From Nonomuraea sp. SYSU D8015 (GTDB lineage Bacteria; Actinomycetota; Actinomycetes; Streptosporangiales; Streptosporangiaceae), in the NCBI RefSeq assembly GCF_008065375.1, contig NZ_VJYI01000011.1, forward strand, positions 124,001 through 188,000: a stretch of DNA of 64,000 nt. Reading direction: 5' to 3'. Below the pieces are notes generated by a model. That model made no database searches. It was not told where the DNA came from and was given only the letters and a program-made list of their open reading frames with translations. How positions within the stretch are numbered: the stretch's first letter is position 1; each line of letters begins with the position of its first letter. Positions 26,741 to 35,856 of the stretch are shown here, in pieces. Made by a program: the position numbers and the translations under genes.

Positions 26741-27508
26741 CTAGTCGGACGACCTCTTGGTGAGGCGGATCTTGGACTGCTTGTGCGGCAGCCGCTCCCA
26801 GTCCTCCATGAACGTCGCCGTGAATCCGTACTTCTCGGCCAGGGCGACGAGCGTCTCGGTCCGGTAGTAGAAGTCCTCACGCAGCACCTGGTGCTCCTTG
26901 CCCTCGGTCCGGTCGAAGGTGAAGTCGAACCAGGCGTTCGGCTTCATGATGCGGCCCACGTGCGCGAAGCATTCCTCGATGACGTTCAGCGGCGAGTGCG
27001 AGAAGACGCTGTGCGCGTGCACGACGTCGAAATGACGGTCGGGCAGGAACGCGAAACGGAGATCGCGTACCGGGGTGAGATACGGCATTTTGTCCCGAAG
27101 GCCCTGCCGGACGAGGGTGTCCTGCGCCGCCATGAGGATGTCGGGCGAGATGTCGATTCCGTAGTAGTTGCCGGTGTGCAGGTAGTCGATGAACAAATGA
27201 CCGGCCCGGAGATTGCCGCACCCGATTTCCAGCATGCGGCATTCCGGCTTGAGCCCGTGCTCGACGAGGTAGTCGAACTGCATGCGGCCCAGCGCCAGCC
27301 ACCGCTTGTGGGTGTGCGAGCCGACCGCGCCCTCGGGATCGCGGGCGGTGTCGGATCTCATGACGGCTCGGTAGTAGGAGATGTGGTCTCGCGTACGCAG
27401 CCTGAACCACGTGTCGCGGGCCAGCCGCCGCAGATGGGGGACGATCTTCCGCGGATTCTTGATCGCGTACGTCACTTGGTGGACGAGGCTCGAACGGGCG
27501 CGTTTCAC
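26741..27508 (-). CDS. class I SAM-dependent methyltransferase
   Basis: 255 residues from a GTG at 27508 (VKRARSSLVHQVTYAIKNP). The frame is open to a TTG at 27544. SAM-binding motif I is CRMLEIGCGNLRAGHLFIDY, followed by the acidic loop YYGIDISPDIL and motif IV-like HFDVVHAHSVFSHSP. It is a Methyltransf_11/25-type enzyme. The basic N-terminal region (residues 1-60) is not part of the Rossmann fold and may bind substrate. No partner gene identifies the acceptor. The start choice is uncertain because neither candidate has an ideal ribosome binding site. Confidence 0.83.
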   Translation of the reverse strand: MKRARSSLVHQVTYAIKNPRKIVPHLRRLARDTWFRLRTRDHISYYRAVMRSDTARDPEGAVGSHTHKRWLALGRMQFDYLVEHGLKPECRMLEIGCGNLRAGHLFIDYLHTGNYYGIDISPDILMAAQDTLVRQGLRDKMPYLTPVRDLRFAFLPDRHFDVVHAHSVFSHSPLNVIEECFAHVGRIMKPNAWFDFTFDRTEGKEHQVLREDFYYRTETLVALAEKYGFTATFMEDWERLPHKQSKIRLTKRSSD

Positions 27509-27748
27509 GCCATGGAATCTAGGCCACCCTCCGGTCCTTCCCAAGGGCTGTGGCGGAACTCTTGAGTTCTCGTTTGCGCAGGCTTTCTCCGCGGCCTCGA
27601 ATTCCTCCGGAAATCGCCCCTTTTGTATGGCCGCCGGGCTAAAGGAGAGGCCGTGTACGCAGTGGGGCGCTTATTCCTCCGGCCTGCTGCCGATCGAGCT
27701 CTGACGCGTATTCCGCGCATTGCGGGTCCCTGAGGGCGAAGACGGGGC

Positions 27749-28717
27749 CTAGCTGAGATAGTCGCGCAGCGCCAGTGAGCGGGACGGGTGGCGAAGCTTG
27801 GACATCGTCTTGGCCTCGATCTGGCGGATCCGCTCGCGGGTGACGCCGTAGACCTTGCCGATCTCGTCGAGGGTCCTCGGCTTGCCGTCGGCCAGGCCGT
27901 AGCGGAGGCTGATGACGCCTGCCTCCCGCTCGGAGAGCTGGTCGAGCAGGAGGCGCAGCTGCTGCTGGAGCAGGGTGAACGAGACCGCGTCGGCCGGGGA
28001 GACGGCCTCGGTGTCCTCGATGAGGTCGCCGAACTCGCTGTCGCCCTCCTCGCCCAGCGGCGTGCTGAGGGAGATCGGCTCGCGGCCGTACTGCTGGACC
28101 TCGATGACGCGGTCCACCTCGAGGTCGGTCTCGGCGGCGATCTCCTCCGGGGTGGGCTCGCGCCCGAGGTCGCTCTGCAGGCGCCGCTGCACCCGCGCCA
28201 CCTTGTTGATCAGCTCCACCATGTGCACGGGGATGCGGATCGTCCGGGCCTGGTCGGCCATGGCCCGCGTGATCGCCTGCTTGATCCACCAGGTCGCGTA
28301 CGTGGAGAACTTGAAACCGAGCCGGTAGTCGAACTTCTCGATCGTCCGGATCAGGCCCAGGTTGCCCTCTTGGATGAGGTCGAGGAAGAGCATGCCGCGG
28401 CCGGTGTAGCGCTTGGCGATGGAGACGACCAGCCGCAGGTTGGCCTCCAGCATGCGGCGCTTGGCGCGGACGCCGTCGTCGGCGATCCACTCCAGGTCGG
28501 CCCGCAGGTCGGCCGGCAGCCCCGGCTCGGTGTCGAGCCGTTCCCTGGCGAACAGGCCGGCCTCGATGCGCTTGGCCAGGTCGATCTCCTGCTCGGCGGT
28601 CAGCAGCGGTACGCGGCCGATCTCCTTGAGGTATGCCCTGACCGAGTCGGCGCCGACGGCCCCGCCGCCGTCGGCGATCTCTTCGTCCAGTTCGAGAACC
28701 TCTGCTGCTTCGGACAA
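27749..28717 (-). CDS. RNA polymerase sigma factor, RpoD/HrdB-SigB type
   Basis: 322-residue sigma-70 factor with region 1.2 (DSVRAYLKEIGRVPLLTAEQ), region 2 (NLRLVVSIAKRYTGRGMLFL, DLIQEGNLGLIRTIEKFDYR, FSTYATWWIKQAI), region 3 (PVHMVELINKVARVQRRL) and region 4 helix-turn-helix (TLDEIGKVYGVTRERIRQIE, ending KLRHPSRSLALRDYLS). It lacks the long acidic N-terminus of the principal HrdB, and its length matches mycobacterial SigB or Streptomyces group 2 factors. The frame is open to 28867, but GAGGAGAG stands correctly before a TTG at 28717 (L-S-E-A-A-E), which I take as the start. Confidence 0.92.
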   Translation of the reverse strand: MSEAAEVLELDEEIADGGGAVGADSVRAYLKEIGRVPLLTAEQEIDLAKRIEAGLFARERLDTEPGLPADLRADLEWIADDGVRAKRRMLEANLRLVVSIAKRYTGRGMLFLDLIQEGNLGLIRTIEKFDYRLGFKFSTYATWWIKQAITRAMADQARTIRIPVHMVELINKVARVQRRLQSDLGREPTPEEIAAETDLEVDRVIEVQQYGREPISLSTPLGEEGDSEFGDLIEDTEAVSPADAVSFTLLQQQLRLLLDQLSEREAGVISLRYGLADGKPRTLDEIGKVYGVTRERIRQIEAKTMSKLRHPSRSLALRDYLS

Positions 28718-28870
28718 AACTCTCTCCTCGCTGGCGTTGGATGGACGGACGAAAGCTGAACTTCGCGGAGGACTGTGGCTATGGGCATCGACACCTTGGA
28801 CTCGAGGAACAGGCCTGCAGACCGTCTCTGCCCACGCTACCCAACCATTCCCGGTGCGTGCCTCCACCGA

Positions 28871-29959
28871 TCAGGTCGTCGTGGACTTCCGGGGCGGTAG
28901 CCAGGTGATGCTCCCCTCCTCGACACCGGCGAAGGCCATCAGGCGCGTGCCCTCGGCGGCCAGCTCCTCCATCACGCCGTCCGGCAGCGGGTGGAAGGGC
29001 TCGACCGTCAGCACGCCGTCCTTAAGGTCCCACATCCCACCGACAGTTCCGTCGACGAGGAAGGTCGGGTAGATCACCGCGCCCACGCACACCTCCTTGC
29101 GCTGCTCGGCGGTCATCAGCCGGCTGCGGTCGGCGTACGCGACGACGAGGTTGTCGAACCAGGGCAGGAAGCGTACGGGTGCGGGGACGTCCTCGTCGGC
29201 GAGCGGGGCGTCGGGCAGGTCATAGAGGACCCGCCCCTCGGTGTCCTGATATTTCCGTAAAAAGCTCATGGCCTCCATGACCGGCCGCAGCCGCGTCAGC
29301 CCCGACCACATCTGCACGTCCATCGCGCTCGCCGGCCCGAAGGCCGCCAGATACCGCACCACCAGCCGCTCCACCGAGGGAGACTCCTCCAGCGGCCGCC
29401 CCAGCCACTCCTCGGCCAGCGTGAACGGCGTGGCCCCGCCGGTCCCCCAGATCCCGTTCGGAGGCGTGTGCACGATCGGCAGCAGCGCCTGCGCGGAGAA
29501 GCCGAGCGCCGTCCCGTCGACCTCCGGCCACCGCTGCCGCAGCAGGTCCCGCAGCTGGGGACGGGTGAGCGTGCGCCCGGTCAGGTGCTCGCGTGCCAGC
29601 TTGGCGAACTCCTCCAGGTCCACCTCGCGCATGAGCCGCCCGAAGGCCGCCTGTCTGGTCCTGGAGAGGATCACCTGGACCAGCGGCCGGATCCACACGT
29701 AGTCGTCGGCGAGCGTCAGGTGCTGGGTTCCGCGCAGCAGCGACCCGCGTACCACCTGCTTGCCGTGGAGCAGCGCGGCCAGATCGTCCTGGGTGAAGGA
29801 CGCCAGGCGCGACCACAGCCCGATGTACGGCGCGTCGATCTCCTGCCCCTGCACCGCGACCAGGCGCGAGATGGCCTCCGCGGGCGTCATGGCAGAGCGG
29901 GCGAGCAGCAGCTGGCGGTCGAGCGCGGTGCGGTTGAGCACCCGGCGGTTGAGGATCAT
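28871..29959 (-). CDS. winged-helix DNA-binding domain protein (HTH_42 / YcaQ-like)
   Basis: 362 residues starting MILNRRVLNRTALDRQLLL. It has the features of the HTH_42 (AlkX/YcaQ-related) family: N-terminal R-LNR-L-RQ-LL motif, SRLVAVQGQEIDAPYIGLWS, VVRGSLLRGTQHLTLADDY, RPQLRDLLR, and a C-terminal FLPWFDNLVVAYADRSR and VDGTVGGMWDL. In Escherichia coli a family member is a DNA glycosylase acting on interstrand crosslinks. Actinomycetes carry many paralogues of unknown role, so glycosylase activity here is only possible. A shrunken paralogue lies nearby at 31475-31774. Confidence 0.88.
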   Translation of the reverse strand: MILNRRVLNRTALDRQLLLARSAMTPAEAISRLVAVQGQEIDAPYIGLWSRLASFTQDDLAALLHGKQVVRGSLLRGTQHLTLADDYVWIRPLVQVILSRTRQAAFGRLMREVDLEEFAKLAREHLTGRTLTRPQLRDLLRQRWPEVDGTALGFSAQALLPIVHTPPNGIWGTGGATPFTLAEEWLGRPLEESPSVERLVVRYLAAFGPASAMDVQMWSGLTRLRPVMEAMSFLRKYQDTEGRVLYDLPDAPLADEDVPAPVRFLPWFDNLVVAYADRSRLMTAEQRKEVCVGAVIYPTFLVDGTVGGMWDLKDGVLTVEPFHPLPDGVMEELAAEGTRLMAFAGVEEGSITWLPPRKSTTT

Positions 29960-29975
29960 GCGCTCAGCGTAGGAG

Positions 29976-31406
29976 TCAATGCGGCAAGGATGATTCCGCG
30001 TTCCGCAGTTCTTCGAGGGCGTCGCGCAGGTGGCCGGCCAGTTCCCAGGCGTCCGGGATCATCTGCCGGTCGGTGACGACGCCGATGTCGAGCGAGCCGT
30101 CGTACGAGAAGGCGGTGATGTTCACGCCGCCGCTCACGTCCGTGATCACGGAGACCGGGTAGAAGGTCAGCAGCCGCCTGCCGCACACGTACAGCGGGAA
30201 CTGGGGCCCCGGCACGTTCGAGACGATGACGTTGATCGGCGGGACGGTCTCCCCCACCAGCCCGAACGCCGACCTCGACGCCAGCCCCATGAGCGCGGCC
30301 GGCATCGACTCGCTGAACTCGCGCAGCCAGCGCGCGGGCGCCAGCGAGAACCTGTCCTTGATCCGGTGCATGGCCTGCCGCACCTGGTACAGCCGCGCGA
30401 CCGGGTCGGCGACGTGCACGGCCAGCGGTGCCGTCATGATCGCGACCTGGTTGCCGCGCCCCTCCACGCCGGCCTCCCGCAGCGAGAACGGCACCCCGGC
30501 CACCAGCGGCCGGCCCGGCACGCCGCCGTGCGCGGCCAGCCACCGGCGCAGCCCGCCCGCGCACACGGTCATGACCACGTCGTTGACCGTGACCCCGAAC
30601 GCCTTGCGCACCCGCTTGATCTCCTCCAGCGGCAGCGACACGAACGCGAAGCGCCGGTGCTGCGACACCGGGCCGCTGAACGGGGTCTTGGGCGCGGGGA
30701 GGGTCGGCAGTTCGGGCGCCTGGCCGGCGCCGGCCAGCTGGCGGGCGAGGCCGGAGACGAAGCGGCTGCCCGGGAGCCGGGACACGATGGGGATCTCGTC
30801 CAGGTGCGGCGCCGCCCTGGCCGCGAACCGCACGGCGTGGGCCGGGTTGAGCGCCAGCCTGGCCAGCCCGCGCACGACCATCTCCGCCGGTCCGGGCGGC
30901 GGCTCGTCGCGTTCGGGCGCGACCGCGGGCGGCGGCGCGGGCTCGGGGCCGAGGTCGAGCAGCGCGGCCAGCACGTCGGCGCCGCCGATCCCGTCCACTG
31001 CGGCGTGATGGATCTTGGTGTAGAGGCCCACGCGGCCGCCGGACAGGCCGTGGATCAGGTAGATCTCCCACAGCGGGCGGCCGCGGTCGAGGCGGCGGGC
31101 GTGCAGGCGGGAGACCTGCTCGGCGAGCTGCCGGTCGTCGCCGGGCGGCGGCAGGCCGATCTCGCGTACGTGGTAGTCGAGGTCGAGATCGTCCTCCTGC
31201 ACCCAGTACGGATGGTCCAGCCCGAAGGGGACCTGGGCGAGCCTGCGCCGCAGTGCGGGCACGTACGGGAGCCGTTGTTCGAGCAGATTCTGCAGGTCGG
31301 TCCGGTTGAGGTCGCCGTCGAGCACGGCGAGGCCGGCGATGTTGGCGACGTTCGTGGCGGTCTCGAAATGGAGGAACTGCGCATCCAGCGCGGTCAACTG
31401 CGGCAT
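29976..31406 (-). CDS. WS/DGAT wax ester synthase / diacylglycerol acyltransferase
   Basis: 476 residues. The catalytic HHxxxDG motif is present as KIHHAAVDGIGGADVLAALL (about residues 131-150). The family-typical N-terminus MPQLTALDAQFLHFETATNV, the ND motif in FGVTVNDVVMTVCAGGLRRW and the C-terminal NVIVSNVPGPQFPLYVCGRR are all visible. It transfers acyl groups from acyl-CoA to diacylglycerol or long alcohols to make storage lipid. GTG at 31415 is in frame, but GGAGGTG precedes the ATG at 31406 with better spacing. Confidence 0.95.
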   Translation of the reverse strand: MPQLTALDAQFLHFETATNVANIAGLAVLDGDLNRTDLQNLLEQRLPYVPALRRRLAQVPFGLDHPYWVQEDDLDLDYHVREIGLPPPGDDRQLAEQVSRLHARRLDRGRPLWEIYLIHGLSGGRVGLYTKIHHAAVDGIGGADVLAALLDLGPEPAPPPAVAPERDEPPPGPAEMVVRGLARLALNPAHAVRFAARAAPHLDEIPIVSRLPGSRFVSGLARQLAGAGQAPELPTLPAPKTPFSGPVSQHRRFAFVSLPLEEIKRVRKAFGVTVNDVVMTVCAGGLRRWLAAHGGVPGRPLVAGVPFSLREAGVEGRGNQVAIMTAPLAVHVADPVARLYQVRQAMHRIKDRFSLAPARWLREFSESMPAALMGLASRSAFGLVGETVPPINVIVSNVPGPQFPLYVCGRRLLTFYPVSVITDVSGGVNITAFSYDGSLDIGVVTDRQMIPDAWELAGHLRDALEELRNAESSLPH

Positions 31407-31474
31407 GGGTGACACCTCCGCTCCGAACCAAACCAGACTATGCCCGCCGCTTCAAGGATCATCTCAAGAGCACG

Positions 31475-31774
31475 TCAAGGGAGCACTTCGAGCGAGAACG
31501 AGGCGGCGTCGCGCTCGGCGAACGCCAGCAGCCGCAGCCCCTCCTCCGGCCGGGGCACGGGGTCCAGGTCGATGCCGGGCAGCCCGGACGCCGGGTCGCG
31601 CGGGAAGCTCCACCGCTCCTCGGCCGGCGCGATGACCAGCGGTGTCAGCACGCGCACGGCGTACCCGAGCGCCCGGTCGCAGGCGTCCGGGACGTCCGCC
31701 GCCTCCCCCTTGTGGCGTTCGAGAAGGTGCTGGCGGGCCAAGGTGGCACGGTTGAGGTCCCGGGGGGTGAGCAT
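31475..31774 (-). pseudogene. shrunken HTH_42 winged-helix gene
   Basis: A 99-codon frame beginning MLTPRDLNRATLARQHLLER, which is the family N-terminus of the intact HTH_42 protein at 28871-29959. After about 20 residues it passes into what looks like the C-terminal third (RALGYAVRVLTPLVIAPAEE, then PEEGLRLLAFAERDAASFSL). The central 200 or more residues are absent with the frame kept. It is probably an in-frame deletion remnant. The first ATG shares its leader with the divergent aminotransferase gene. Confidence 0.6.
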
Positions 31775-31783
31775 GTACATATC

Positions 31784-32959
31784 ATGCCTTTCCCTATCAG
31801 TCCGGTACGCGCTTCTTATCCCGCCCTGCTGGACGGCTACGCCTACCTGGACGGCGCCGCCGGAACCCAGACCCCCCGATCGGTGATCGACGCCATCTCC
31901 GACGCCTACCGCTGCGGGATCGGCAACGTGGGCGGCGCCTTCCCGGCCAGCCACCGCTCCGACGCGATCGTGGCCGCCTGCCGCGCGGCCGTGGCCGACA
32001 TGGTCGGCGGCCACCCGGACGGCGTGATCCTCGGCCCGAACATGACCACCCTGACCTACCGGCTGTCCAGGGCGATCGCCGGCCCCGGCGACGAGGTGGT
32101 GGTCTCCAGGCTGGACCACGACGCCAACGTCCGCCCCTGGACGCAGACCGGCGCGACCGTCCGCTGGGCCGAGGTGGATCCGGTGACCGGGGAGCTGCCG
32201 GTCGAGCAGTACGCCGGCCTGATCAACGAGCGCACCAGGGTCGTGGCGGTCACGGCGGCCAGCAACATTCTCGGCACCCGCCCGGACGTGCCCGCGATCG
32301 CCGAGCTGGCGCACCGGGCGGGCGCGCTCGTGTACGTGGACGGCGTGCACGCCACCGCGCACGGCCCCGTGGACATGCGCGCGCTGGGCGCCGACTTCTA
32401 CGCCACCAGCGCGTACAAGTGGTCGGGGCCGCACATCGGCGCCGTCGTGGCCGACCCGGCGCTGCTGGAGACGATCCGCCCGGACAAGCTGGCCTCCTCG
32501 CCGGACACGGTGCCGGAGCGGTTCGAGACGGGCACGGCGGCCTTCGCCGACCTGGAGGGCGTGACGGCGGCCGTCGACCACCTGGCGGCCATGGTCCCCG
32601 GCACCGGCACCCGCCGCGAACGCCTGCTCGCCTCGATGACGGCGGCCGAGGAGCACGAGCTGGAGCTGTTCGCGGTGCTGCTGGAGGGCCTGGAGACGCT
32701 GCCGGACGTCACCGTGTACGGCAAGCCGGCCCGGCGCACCGCCACGGTGTACTTCAACGTGGCCGGGCACACCCCGCGCCAGGTCGCCGAGCACCTGGCC
32801 GCCCTCCGCGTGAACGTCTGGAACGGCCACAACTACGCCTGGGAGCTGACCGCCGCGCTGGGCATCCGCGACACGGGCGGCGCGGTGCGCGCGGGCCTGG
32901 TCCACTACAACGACCGCTCGGACGTGGACCGCCTCCTCGACGGGATCTCCAGCCTGTAA
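31784..32959 (+). CDS. cysteine desulfurase-like class V aminotransferase family protein
   Basis: 391-residue PLP enzyme of fold type I, class V. Visible features are YAYLDGAAGTQTPRSVIDAI at the N-terminus, RLDHDANVRPWTQ, VVAVTAASNILGTRPDV, LVYVDGVHATAHGPVDM (PLP Asp) and the Schiff-base lysine in FYATSAYKWSGPHIG. It belongs to the SufS/NifS-related group but lacks a recognisable SufBCD or IscU neighbour, so desulfurase activity is uncertain. Related stand-alone members act on other amino acids. The ATG at 31784 has only a distant GGGGTGAG as ribosome binding site; a short divergent space separates it from the HTH_42 remnant. Confidence 0.88.
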   Translation: MPFPISPVRASYPALLDGYAYLDGAAGTQTPRSVIDAISDAYRCGIGNVGGAFPASHRSDAIVAACRAAVADMVGGHPDGVILGPNMTTLTYRLSRAIAGPGDEVVVSRLDHDANVRPWTQTGATVRWAEVDPVTGELPVEQYAGLINERTRVVAVTAASNILGTRPDVPAIAELAHRAGALVYVDGVHATAHGPVDMRALGADFYATSAYKWSGPHIGAVVADPALLETIRPDKLASSPDTVPERFETGTAAFADLEGVTAAVDHLAAMVPGTGTRRERLLASMTAAEEHELELFAVLLEGLETLPDVTVYGKPARRTATVYFNVAGHTPRQVAEHLAALRVNVWNGHNYAWELTAALGIRDTGGAVRAGLVHYNDRSDVDRLLDGISSL

Positions 32960-32991
32960 TGAGCGCGACCCCGCCGACGGGGCGCGCTCAT
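32959..32991. terminator. hairpin terminator after the aminotransferase gene
   Basis: ATGAGCGCG (32959-32967) pairs with CGCGCTCAT (32983-32991). A further CCCC/GGGG pairing inside shortens the loop. It begins at the stop codon of the plus-strand gene. Confidence 0.75.
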
Positions 32992-33103
32992 GGCAACGCC
33001 GATGACCGTCGGCATCCGCTGCCCTGCGTCCTCCGACGGCGACGGCGCCCCGGCTGGGGTGCTGTCCGCCTGGACGGCGTGATCGCGAGGTGCGCCAAGG
33101 AAG

Positions 33104-33135
33104 CCGGTGTCCCGTGCCCTGGCGCGGGACACCGG
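33104..33135. terminator. hairpin terminator downstream of the integrase gene
   Basis: 11-bp perfect inverted repeat CCGGTGTCCCG (33104-33114) and complement (33125-33135) with a 10-base loop, 26 bases beyond the end of the minus-strand recombinase. The interval 32960-33161 holds no other feature I can support. Confidence 0.75.
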
Positions 33136-33161
33136 AACCGCTGAGGCCGGGAGCGGCCGCG

Positions 33162-34133
33162 TCAGGCGAGCGGTCGGGGGGCGGGGAGGCGGAGGCGGTC
33201 GACGGCCTCGCGGCGGGTGCGTTCCGGGCGGCGGTCGTAGCGGGCCGTCGTGGCCGGGGAGGAATGGCCGACCAGGGCTTGGGCGGTCGCCAGGTCCACG
33301 CCCGCGTCCAGCAGCTCGCCGATGAACGTCCGGCGGAAGTCGTGGGCCGTGCGCCGGGCGGCGCCCGCCGCGCCCAGCCGGCGCGCCAGAATGTCCGCGA
33401 TGCCCTGCCCGGTCAGCCCCACCGGCCGCCCGTCCCGCATCCGCAACCGCCCGAACTTGCTGATCGGGCTGAACAACGCCCCGGGAGCGGACCCGCGGAC
33501 CGCCAGCCACCGCTCCACCAGCCCGATCGCATCGGTCGTCAGATAGACCAGGCGCTCCTTGTCGCGCTTGCCGCGCACCCGCAGCGACCGCGCCCCCGGA
33601 TCGTAGTCGGCCAGCGTCAGCCCGCCGAGCTCGGCCCGCCGGCAGCCCGTCGAGTACAGGACGGCGATCAGCGCCGCGTCACGCACCCCGGCAGGGGAGT
33701 CGTCGCAGGCCGACAGGGCGGCGCCGACGACCTCCGGCGGCACATGGTGCCCCGACGGCAGCCGGCTCTGCCGTACGGGAGCCAGGTCGGCGGCGCGGGC
33801 GAAGTCTTCGGCGCTGGTCTGCCCGAGCCGCCACGCCTCCTTCAGCACCCGCCGCAACGCCACCAGGTGCTTGTTCACATAAGCCGCCGACCAGCCCTGA
33901 TCGGTAAGCATCGTGCGGATGCGCACGGTGTGCTCGTACCGCAGCAGGTGCCACGGCTGCCCCGCGCCCGTCGCGGTCTCGTCACCGGTGAGCAGGCGGG
34001 CCAGCCGGTCGAGGCAGCCGCGCATGGTGCGGCGCGACTCGGGGCTGGTGAGCGAGTCGAGATAGACGTGGTACGGGTCACGCGCCGGCTCGACCGGCGG
34101 CGTGCCCAGATCGGATACGGCAGGCAGGCTCAC
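33162..34133 (-). CDS. tyrosine recombinase / site-specific integrase
   Basis: 323 residues from a GTG at 34133. It has an N-terminal SAM-like core-binding domain (about 20-105) and a C-terminal catalytic domain with Arg165 (LYSTGCRRAELGGL), Lys in RVRGKRDKERLVYL, His264-x-x-Arg267 (TAHDFRRTF), His290 (VGHSSPATT) and Tyr299 (ARYDRR). All catalytic residues are present. I see no excisionase, tRNA or flanking repeats, so it is either a stand-alone XerC/D-like recombinase or the only survivor of an integrated element. Confidence 0.92.
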   Translation of the reverse strand: MSLPAVSDLGTPPVEPARDPYHVYLDSLTSPESRRTMRGCLDRLARLLTGDETATGAGQPWHLLRYEHTVRIRTMLTDQGWSAAYVNKHLVALRRVLKEAWRLGQTSAEDFARAADLAPVRQSRLPSGHHVPPEVVGAALSACDDSPAGVRDAALIAVLYSTGCRRAELGGLTLADYDPGARSLRVRGKRDKERLVYLTTDAIGLVERWLAVRGSAPGALFSPISKFGRLRMRDGRPVGLTGQGIADILARRLGAAGAARRTAHDFRRTFIGELLDAGVDLATAQALVGHSSPATTARYDRRPERTRREAVDRLRLPAPRPLA

Positions 34134-34143
34134 CTGGACGATC

Positions 34144-35799
34144 TTAGAAGGGTCCGGTGAGCTCGCCCAGCTTGCCGGTCAGTTCGAGGTTGGCCGAGTA
34201 GTCGACCGGCACCGCGATCACCGACACCACGTCGTCGGCGAGCGCCTTGCGCAGCGTCGGCAACAGCTCGCCGGCGGCGCCGATCCGGTAGCCGCGGGCG
34301 CCGAAGCTCTCGGCGTACGTGACGAAGTCGGGGTTGCCGAAGGCCACGTGGGAGTTGCGGCCCAGCTCCAGGTCCATCTTCCATTCGATCAGCCCGTAGG
34401 CGTCGTCGACCCAGACCAGCACCACGAACGGGATCCGCTCACGCACGGCGGTCTCCAGCTCCTGAGAGTTCATGAGGAACGCCCCGTCGCCGGTCGCCGC
34501 CACCACCCGCCGCCCCGGGAAGGCCAGCTTGGCGGCCAGCGCGCCAGGCACCGCGAACCCCATGGCCGACAGCCCGTTGGAGACCAGCATGGTGTTCGGC
34601 TCGTACGTGGGGTAAAGGCGGGCCATCCACATCTTCACCGCTCCGGTGTCGGCCAGGACGATGTCCTCGCGCCCCATCGCCTCGCGCAGGTCGGCCACCA
34701 CCCGGCGCGGCGACAGCGGGAACCCGCTCTCGGCCCTCCCCTGTGCCAGCTCCTCGGCGAGCATGCGGCGGATCTCGCGGCCGGTGCCGTTGATCGTGAA
34801 GCGCCGGTCGACGGCCGCGCCGAGCGCGTCCAGCGACCGCGAGATGTCCCCGTGCACGCCGACCGCGACCGGGTAGTGGTCGTCCACCTCGGCGGGGAAG
34901 CGGTGGAGGTGGATGATCTGCTTGTCCCGCATCGGGTTGACCTTGGCGGGGTCGAACTCCTGCAGCTCGTACCCGACGCTGATCAGCACGTCGGCCTCGT
35001 CGAAGCCGAAGTTCACGTAGTCGTGCCGCATGAAGCCGGCCGCGCCCAGCGCGTGCGGGTGGTCGTCGGGGAAGACGCCCTTGCCGTGGAACGTGGTGGC
35101 CACCGGCAGGCCGAGCCGCTCCGAGAACCGGACGAGCGCCGCCGAGGCGCGGTCGCGGGTGGCGCCGTGACCGGCCAGCACGATCGGGCGGCGGGCCGTG
35201 GCCAGCACGTCGGCGGCGCGGGCGATCTGGGACGGCGAGGGGTCATGCGGGCGCACCACGTTCACCGGGAGCGGGCGCAGGTCGGCGGGGACCTGCGCGG
35301 ACTCGACGTCCTCGGGAATGGCGAGGTAGACGGCGCCCGGCCGCTCGGTCTGGGCGGTCTTGAACGCCTTGCGGATCAGCTCGGGCAGCGCCTGCGCCGA
35401 GGGCGCGAGCTCGGCCCACTTGGTGATCGGCCTGAACATCGACACCAGGTCCACGACCTGGTGCGACTCCTTGTAGATGCGGTCCAGCCCGACCTGGGCG
35501 GTGATCGCCACCACGGGGGTGCTGTTGGTGGTGGCGTCGGCCACCCCGAGCTGGAGGTTGATCGCGCCGGGGCCGAGCGTGGCCGACGCGACGCCCGCCT
35601 TGCCGGTCAGCCGGCCGTAGATCTCGGCCATGAAGGCCGCGCCCTGCTCATGTCGTACGAGGACGTAGCGGATGGAGGAGTCGTTGAGCGCGTCGACGAA
35701 GTGGATGTTCTCCTCGCCGGGGATGCCGAAGACGTACTCGACGCCCTCCGCCTCCAGTGCCTGCACGATGAACCGGGCCGCGTCGGCCTGCCGGGACAT
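34144..35799 (-). CDS. acetolactate synthase-type thiamine diphosphate enzyme
   Basis: 551-residue ThDP enzyme with the three expected domains. The N-terminal PYR domain has GVEYVFGIPGEENIHFVDAL and the catalytic Glu in VRHEQGAAFMAEIYGRLTG. The central domain is RPIVLAGHGATRDRASAALV. The C-terminal PP domain binds ThDP/Mg (ATGDGAFLMNSQELETAVRE). It resembles catabolic AlsS-like acetolactate synthases more than IlvB, and no IlvN small subunit is adjacent. The start ATG at 35799 follows a GAAGG; the frame is open to 35838. It lies 57 bases after the TetR gene on the same strand, so the two probably share a transcript. Confidence 0.9.
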   Translation of the reverse strand: MSRQADAARFIVQALEAEGVEYVFGIPGEENIHFVDALNDSSIRYVLVRHEQGAAFMAEIYGRLTGKAGVASATLGPGAINLQLGVADATTNSTPVVAITAQVGLDRIYKESHQVVDLVSMFRPITKWAELAPSAQALPELIRKAFKTAQTERPGAVYLAIPEDVESAQVPADLRPLPVNVVRPHDPSPSQIARAADVLATARRPIVLAGHGATRDRASAALVRFSERLGLPVATTFHGKGVFPDDHPHALGAAGFMRHDYVNFGFDEADVLISVGYELQEFDPAKVNPMRDKQIIHLHRFPAEVDDHYPVAVGVHGDISRSLDALGAAVDRRFTINGTGREIRRMLAEELAQGRAESGFPLSPRRVVADLREAMGREDIVLADTGAVKMWMARLYPTYEPNTMLVSNGLSAMGFAVPGALAAKLAFPGRRVVAATGDGAFLMNSQELETAVRERIPFVVLVWVDDAYGLIEWKMDLELGRNSHVAFGNPDFVTYAESFGARGYRIGAAGELLPTLRKALADDVVSVIAVPVDYSANLELTGKLGELTGPF

Positions 35800-35856
35800 G
35801 GGAAACGCCTTCTTCCATGAACGACTTCCTTCGTGCAAGCACCACGCGGTCGTCGT

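Noticed and set aside
32960..33161. Possible attachment site or tRNA next to the integrase gene
   Set aside because: Only two terminator hairpins are visible; no cloverleaf-like sequence or direct repeat was found.
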